Shown piece after piece: positions 63,344 through 64,000 of a stretch of DNA of 64,000 nt. Where the stretch lies: positions 1-64,000 of the forward strand of contig NZ_NIDE01000005.1 of NCBI RefSeq assembly GCF_002197845.1. The letters are read 5' to 3'. A model generated the notes under the pieces. That model saw nothing but the letters and a program-made list of their open reading frames with translations. It made no database searches and had not been told where the DNA came from. How positions within the stretch are numbered: the first letter of the stretch is position 1; each line of letters starts with the position of its first letter. Source of the stretch: Fimbriiglobus ruber. Its GTDB lineage: Bacteria > Planctomycetota > Planctomycetia > Gemmatales > Gemmataceae. A program made the position numbers and the translations under genes.

Positions 63344-63796
63344 ATGATCCAGGGCCTACGGACGGTGATTTATCACGTCTCGGACTTGAATCGGGCGAAG
63401 GCGTGGTACGCGCAGGTCGTCGGGCGGGAGCCGTATTTCGACGAGCCGTACTACGTCGGATTTGACGTCGGTGGGTTCGAACTCGGGTTGGTCCCGGACG
63501 GAAAGTCCGGGCCGGGCGGGACCGTGGCCTACTGGGGCGTCCCGGACGCGGCCGCCGAGTGGGACCGCTTGCTCGCGCTCGGGGCGACGCCGCGGGAACC
63601 CGTGCAGGACGTCGGCGGGGGCATCAAAGTCGCCACCGTCGCCGACCCGTTCGGGAACTCGTTCGGCGTCATCGAGAACCCGCACTTCTCGGTCGAGAAA
63701 GTGCGGCAGTCAGTCGTCGACGTCGGCCCGCGGTTAATGCCGGTTACTGCCCGGGGACCGCGGGGGGTACGGCGGCCGCCGGGGCCGGGTCCGTGA
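63344..63796 (+). CDS. VOC/glyoxalase-superfamily protein
   Basis: 150 residues, 27 nt after selD. One VOC module (LRTVIYHVSDLNRAKAWYAQ, VGFDVGGFELGLVPDGKSGP, VATVADPFGNSFGVIENPHF). The domain is complete by about residue 120; the last 30 residues (Arg/Pro/Gly-rich) run antisense through the end of the next gene and are probably a chance extension lacking an earlier stop. Metal-dependent enzyme or ligand-binding protein; substrate unknown. Possibly co-transcribed with selD. Confidence 0.82.
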   Translation: MIQGLRTVIYHVSDLNRAKAWYAQVVGREPYFDEPYYVGFDVGGFELGLVPDGKSGPGGTVAYWGVPDAAAEWDRLLALGATPREPVQDVGGGIKVATVADPFGNSFGVIENPHFSVEKVRQSVVDVGPRLMPVTARGPRGVRRPPGPGP

Positions 63797-64000
63797 AGCC
63801 GGTCTGCTGGACCGGACCTTGCGCGTTCGGCGGGACCGCGGTCATGTCTTCGAGGAACTGCCGGGCGTCGGCGTACTGCGGGTCGATGGCGAGGGCCGCC
63901 TGGATCTGTTGCTTGCCTTCGTCGACCCGGTTCATGTCGATCAGTACGCGGCCCAGGTAGAAACGGGCCTGGGACTCCGGCATCACCTTCACGAACGCCG
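63744..64000 (-). CDS. C-terminal end of a TPR protein (continues beyond the window)
   Basis: The minus-strand frame is open at the window edge. It shows a TPR (SQARFYLGRVLIDMNRVDEG, KQQIQAALAIDPQYADARQF LEDM in two adjoining helices) and then a disordered Ala/Pro/Gln-rich tail. The 3' ends of this gene and the VOC gene overlap by 53 nt on opposite strands. Function unknown; the full gene lies to the right. Confidence 0.75.
   Translation of the reverse strand, partial: AFVKVMPESQARFYLGRVLIDMNRVDEGKQQIQAALAIDPQYADARQFLEDMTAVPPNAQGPVQQTGFTDPAPAAAVPPAVPGQ

Overview
The window looks like a chromosome segment of a planctomycete of the Gemmataceae type. The signs are high GC with strong G/C preference at third codon positions, a DUF1549/DUF1553 plus DUF1501 gene pair, a DUF1559 pilin-like gene, two Tat-exported Gfo/Idh/MocA oxidoreductases, a DUF6807 (PmoA-type) gene, and a giant extracellular protein that opens with a divergent LEPRxLL-type N-terminal motif. 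No rRNA, tRNA or CRISPR array was recognised.

Layout. 1-14.6 kb: the start of an unknown gene, then a giant minus-strand surface protein of about 4,770 residues (autotransporter-type beta repeats, Asp-box propeller, FG-GAP repeats) split by one apparent frameshift. 15.4-21.4 kb: single-domain response regulator, M20 peptidase, a small Lys/Ala-rich basic protein, zinc alcohol dehydrogenase, an unknown protein and the first Tat oxidoreductase. 21.5-28.8 kb: small membrane protein, M48 membrane protease, DUF3224 protein, secreted serine-hydrolase-like protein, DUF6807 protein, a 98-bp MITE-like palindrome and a coupled pair of low-GC unknown genes. 29-34.7 kb: an unknown gene and an ArsI-like vicinal-cysteine dioxygenase divergent from an ArsR-type repressor, a lipoprotein, a frameshifted small gene, a secreted esterase and a second, frameshifted, Tat oxidoreductase. 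34.7-39.1 kb: a DUF1559 gene cut in two by a 1,279-bp ISH3-type insertion sequence with a 5-bp target duplication, its operon partner, and a decayed YidC-like fragment.

39.2-44.2 kb: two unknown genes, an RsbRD-type histidine kinase and an OmpR-type response regulator/histidine kinase pair. 44.2-53.4 kb is an accessory island: an oxidoreductase remnant, a DUF4375 gene whose upstream region carries an IS5/IS1031-type insertion, two small coupled genes, and a TIR/NB-ARC/TPR protein of 1,809 residues resembling an NLR immune receptor. This last gene is bracketed by two copies of the 3' end of the neighbouring O-methyltransferase gene. 53.4-64 kb: O-methyltransferase, M42 peptidase, leucine-rich-repeat protein, MarC membrane protein, the DUF1501/DUF1553 operon, an alcohol dehydrogenase remnant, a BON-domain protein, selenide water dikinase (SelD), a VOC protein and the end of a TPR protein.

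Most genes are monocistronic or in pairs. The strongest functional groupings are the kinase/regulator pair (4-nt overlap), the ArsI/ArsR divergon, the DUF1549-1553/DUF1501 operon and the island around the TIR-NLR gene. Five apparent frameshifts all read as one missing base, four of them in G runs, so some broken genes may be sequencing artefacts. All assignments are by reading motifs; no database search was run.
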